This document shows, one piece after another, positions 15,842-16,918 of a stretch of 16,918 nt of DNA. Each line of letters opens with the position of its first letter. The stretch's first letter is position 1. The DNA comes from Lachnospiraceae bacterium UBA7027 (GTDB lineage: Bacteria; Bacillota; Clostridia; Lachnospirales; Lachnospiraceae), in NCBI GenBank assembly GCA_002494135.1, contig DLBG01000001.1:1-16918 (forward strand), written 5' to 3'. The position numbers and the translations under genes were made by a program. The notes beneath the pieces were generated by a model. That model was not told the origin of the DNA. It worked only from the letters and a program-made list of their open reading frames with translations, and ran no database searches.

Positions 15842-16849
15842 TTGAATAAGCCGATTGTGGATGTCATCATCCCAACCTATAAACCGAATGAGAAAAAATT
15901 TCTGGAACTGATAAAACGGCTCGAGAATCAGACATATCCCGTCCGTCGGATTATTATCATGAATACGGAGGAGAGGTTTTTTTCGGCTATCGTTTACGGA
16001 CACCGTTTTGAGATGGAGCACAATGTATCCATCACCCATATTTCCAAAATGGAATTTGATCACGGTCATACCAGAAGGGAAGGGGTGTCCAAATCGGATG
16101 CGGAGATTTTTATCTGCATGACGGATGATGCAATGCCGAAGAATGACAAACTGGTGGAGAATCTGATTGCACCGATTCTGGAGAATAAAGCGGAATTTGC
16201 CTTTGCAAGGCAGCTGCCCAGAGAGAATGCAACCATTGTGGAAGGATATACCAGACATTTTAATTATCCGAAGGAGAGCTTTGTAAAATCGAAAGCGGAT
16301 TTGGAGACGCTCGGAATCAAGACGTATTTCTTTTCCAATGTGTGTGCGGCATACCGAAGGGATTTGTATGACGAGCTTGGGGGTTTTGTCGAGTACACGC
16401 TCTTTAACGAGGATATGCTTTTTGCGGCGAAGGCCATAGGCGCGGGATACCGGATTGCGTACGTGGCCGAGGCGGAAGTTATTCATTCCCACTCGTATTC
16501 AAATTCCCAGCAGTTTCACAGAAACTTCGATTTGGGGGTTTCTCAGGCGGAGCATCCGGAAGTGTTTGACGGCGTACCTTCCACGAAAGAAGGAAAGAAA
16601 CTGGTGCAAAAGACCATTTCTTATCTGGAGTCGAAGAAAAAATGGTATCTGGTACCGGGATATCTGATTAACTGTTTCTGCAGGTATCTAGGGTATACCA
16701 TGGGGAAGAATTATGAAAAACTTCCGGAGAAACTTGTGTTAAAATGTACCATGAACCGGGATTACTGGATGAAGAAAAATATCCGTAATGCCACGGTTGG
16801 CATCGATCCGTACAGCGGATACGGAATGTCGGCGGATGAACGCAAGTAG
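15842..16849 (+). CDS. GT2 glycosyltransferase, rhamnosyltransferase-like, TTG start
   Basis: From TTG 15842 the product has 335 residues: VDVIIPTYKPN 6-16, an EFDHGHTRREG stretch at 71-81 and a TDDA metal site at 94-97, then FFSNVCAAYRRDLY 153-166, NEDM 169-172 and HSHSYS 195-200, a pattern seen in rhamnosyltransferase-like GT2 proteins. About 190-335 is a C-terminal extension rich in basic and aromatic residues. The frame stays open up to an ATG at 15785 that overlaps the LCP stop, but translation from there would cross the terminator hairpin, the added 19 residues are not GT-like, and no ribosome site serves it. AGAGGG at 15829-15834 suits TTG 15842 (7 nt) or TTG 15839 (4 nt). No separate promoter fits between the terminator and this start, so expression probably depends on readthrough. 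The sugar is inferred. Confidence 0.85.
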   Translation: MNKPIVDVIIPTYKPNEKKFLELIKRLENQTYPVRRIIIMNTEERFFSAIVYGHRFEMEHNVSITHISKMEFDHGHTRREGVSKSDAEIFICMTDDAMPKNDKLVENLIAPILENKAEFAFARQLPRENATIVEGYTRHFNYPKESFVKSKADLETLGIKTYFFSNVCAAYRRDLYDELGGFVEYTLFNEDMLFAAKAIGAGYRIAYVAEAEVIHSHSYSNSQQFHRNFDLGVSQAEHPEVFDGVPSTKEGKKLVQKTISYLESKKKWYLVPGYLINCFCRYLGYTMGKNYEKLPEKLVLKCTMNRDYWMKKNIRNATVGIDPYSGYGMSADERK

Positions 16850-16918
16850 ATGAATACAATTAGAGGAATACAATTAGAAGAATGTAAAATCAGGTTTGAA
16901 AGGGAATTTAGGTATATT
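16850..16918 (+). CDS. Possible start of another gene, cut by the window edge
   Basis: ATG 16850 directly follows the TAG of the GT gene and opens a frame that runs without a stop for 23 codons to the window end (MNTIRGIQLEECKIRFERE and on). It has no clear ribosome site of its own, and the first codons lie in the tandem repeat. No family is recognised. It could equally be non-coding. Confidence 0.25.
   Translation, partial: MNTIRGIQLEECKIRFEREFRYI
16852..16879 (+). repeat. 14-nt direct tandem repeat, two copies
   Basis: GAATACAATTAGAG at 16852-16865 is followed at once by GAATACAATTAGAA at 16866-16879 (13 of 14 identical), and a partial third copy starts GAATGTAA at 16880. It begins 3 nt after the last GT stop codon. 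The unit is not a multiple of three. No function is assigned. Confidence 0.8.

Noticed and set aside
15611..16492. A 293-codon antisense open frame
   Set aside because: It spans the LCP 3' end, the terminator and the GT gene on the opposite strand. Both sense genes have clear family motifs and this peptide has none.
16885..16890. TAAAAT resembling a -10 box near the right edge
   Set aside because: No acceptable -35 hexamer lies 16-18 nt upstream and there is no extended TGn.
1..16918. CRISPR arrays, tRNA or rRNA genes, insertion sequences, prophage or defence genes
   Set aside because: No repeat-spacer pattern, RNA gene signature, transposase or terminal inverted repeats were seen; nearly all sequence is accounted for by glycan genes.

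Overview
The window reads as one strand of a cell-surface polysaccharide locus. Every supported gene is on the + strand, and from position 1 to about 14564 the genes are packed with gaps of 3 to 40 nt or short overlaps, like one long operon. The base composition, the purine-rich Shine-Dalgarno sites, the GTG/TTG starts, the LytR-CpsA-Psr (LCP) protein and the sigma-A-type promoter suggest a Gram-positive Clostridia, perhaps Lachnospiraceae. That placement is inferred; no rRNA or species marker is present.

Layout: (1) 1-808, dTDP-L-rhamnose precursor genes: the 3' end of rmlA, then rmlC. (2) 826-3178, an ABC-2 polysaccharide exporter: a Wzm-type permease and a Wzt-type ATPase with a C-terminal extension of the carbohydrate-binding kind. 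(3) 3138-5159, a fused SAM methyltransferase plus kinase-like protein whose domain order recalls the WbdD chain-terminating enzymes; it overlaps the ATPase gene by 41 nt. (4) 5172-9152, two large GT2 glycosyltransferases. (5) 9149-10870, a phosphoglucomutase-type phosphohexomutase. (6) 10891-13152, two more GT2 enzymes. (7) 13167-14564, a polyprenyl-phosphate sugar-1-phosphate transferase with a TTG start. (8) 14604-15823, a separate unit with its own promoter, an LCP gene and an intrinsic terminator. (9) 15842-16849, a rhamnosyltransferase-like GT2 immediately after the terminator, then a 14-nt tandem repeat and possibly the start of another gene.

The genes fit one pathway. The mutase makes glucose-1-phosphate, and RmlA and RmlC (with RmlB and RmlD, not seen here) turn it into dTDP-rhamnose. 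The sugar-phosphate transferase starts the glycan on undecaprenyl phosphate and the GT2 enzymes extend it. The methyltransferase/kinase protein may cap the non-reducing end, the Wzt C-terminal domain may recognise that cap, and Wzm/Wzt exports the lipid-linked chain. The LCP enzyme could then attach it to peptidoglycan. The sugar composition, the cap and the attachment site are inferred. The most interesting point is the combination of a WbdD-like protein and a Wzt C-terminal domain, logic best known from Gram-negative O antigens, with a Gram-positive-style LCP ligase, in a protein that seems to lack WbdD's long coiled-coil ruler.
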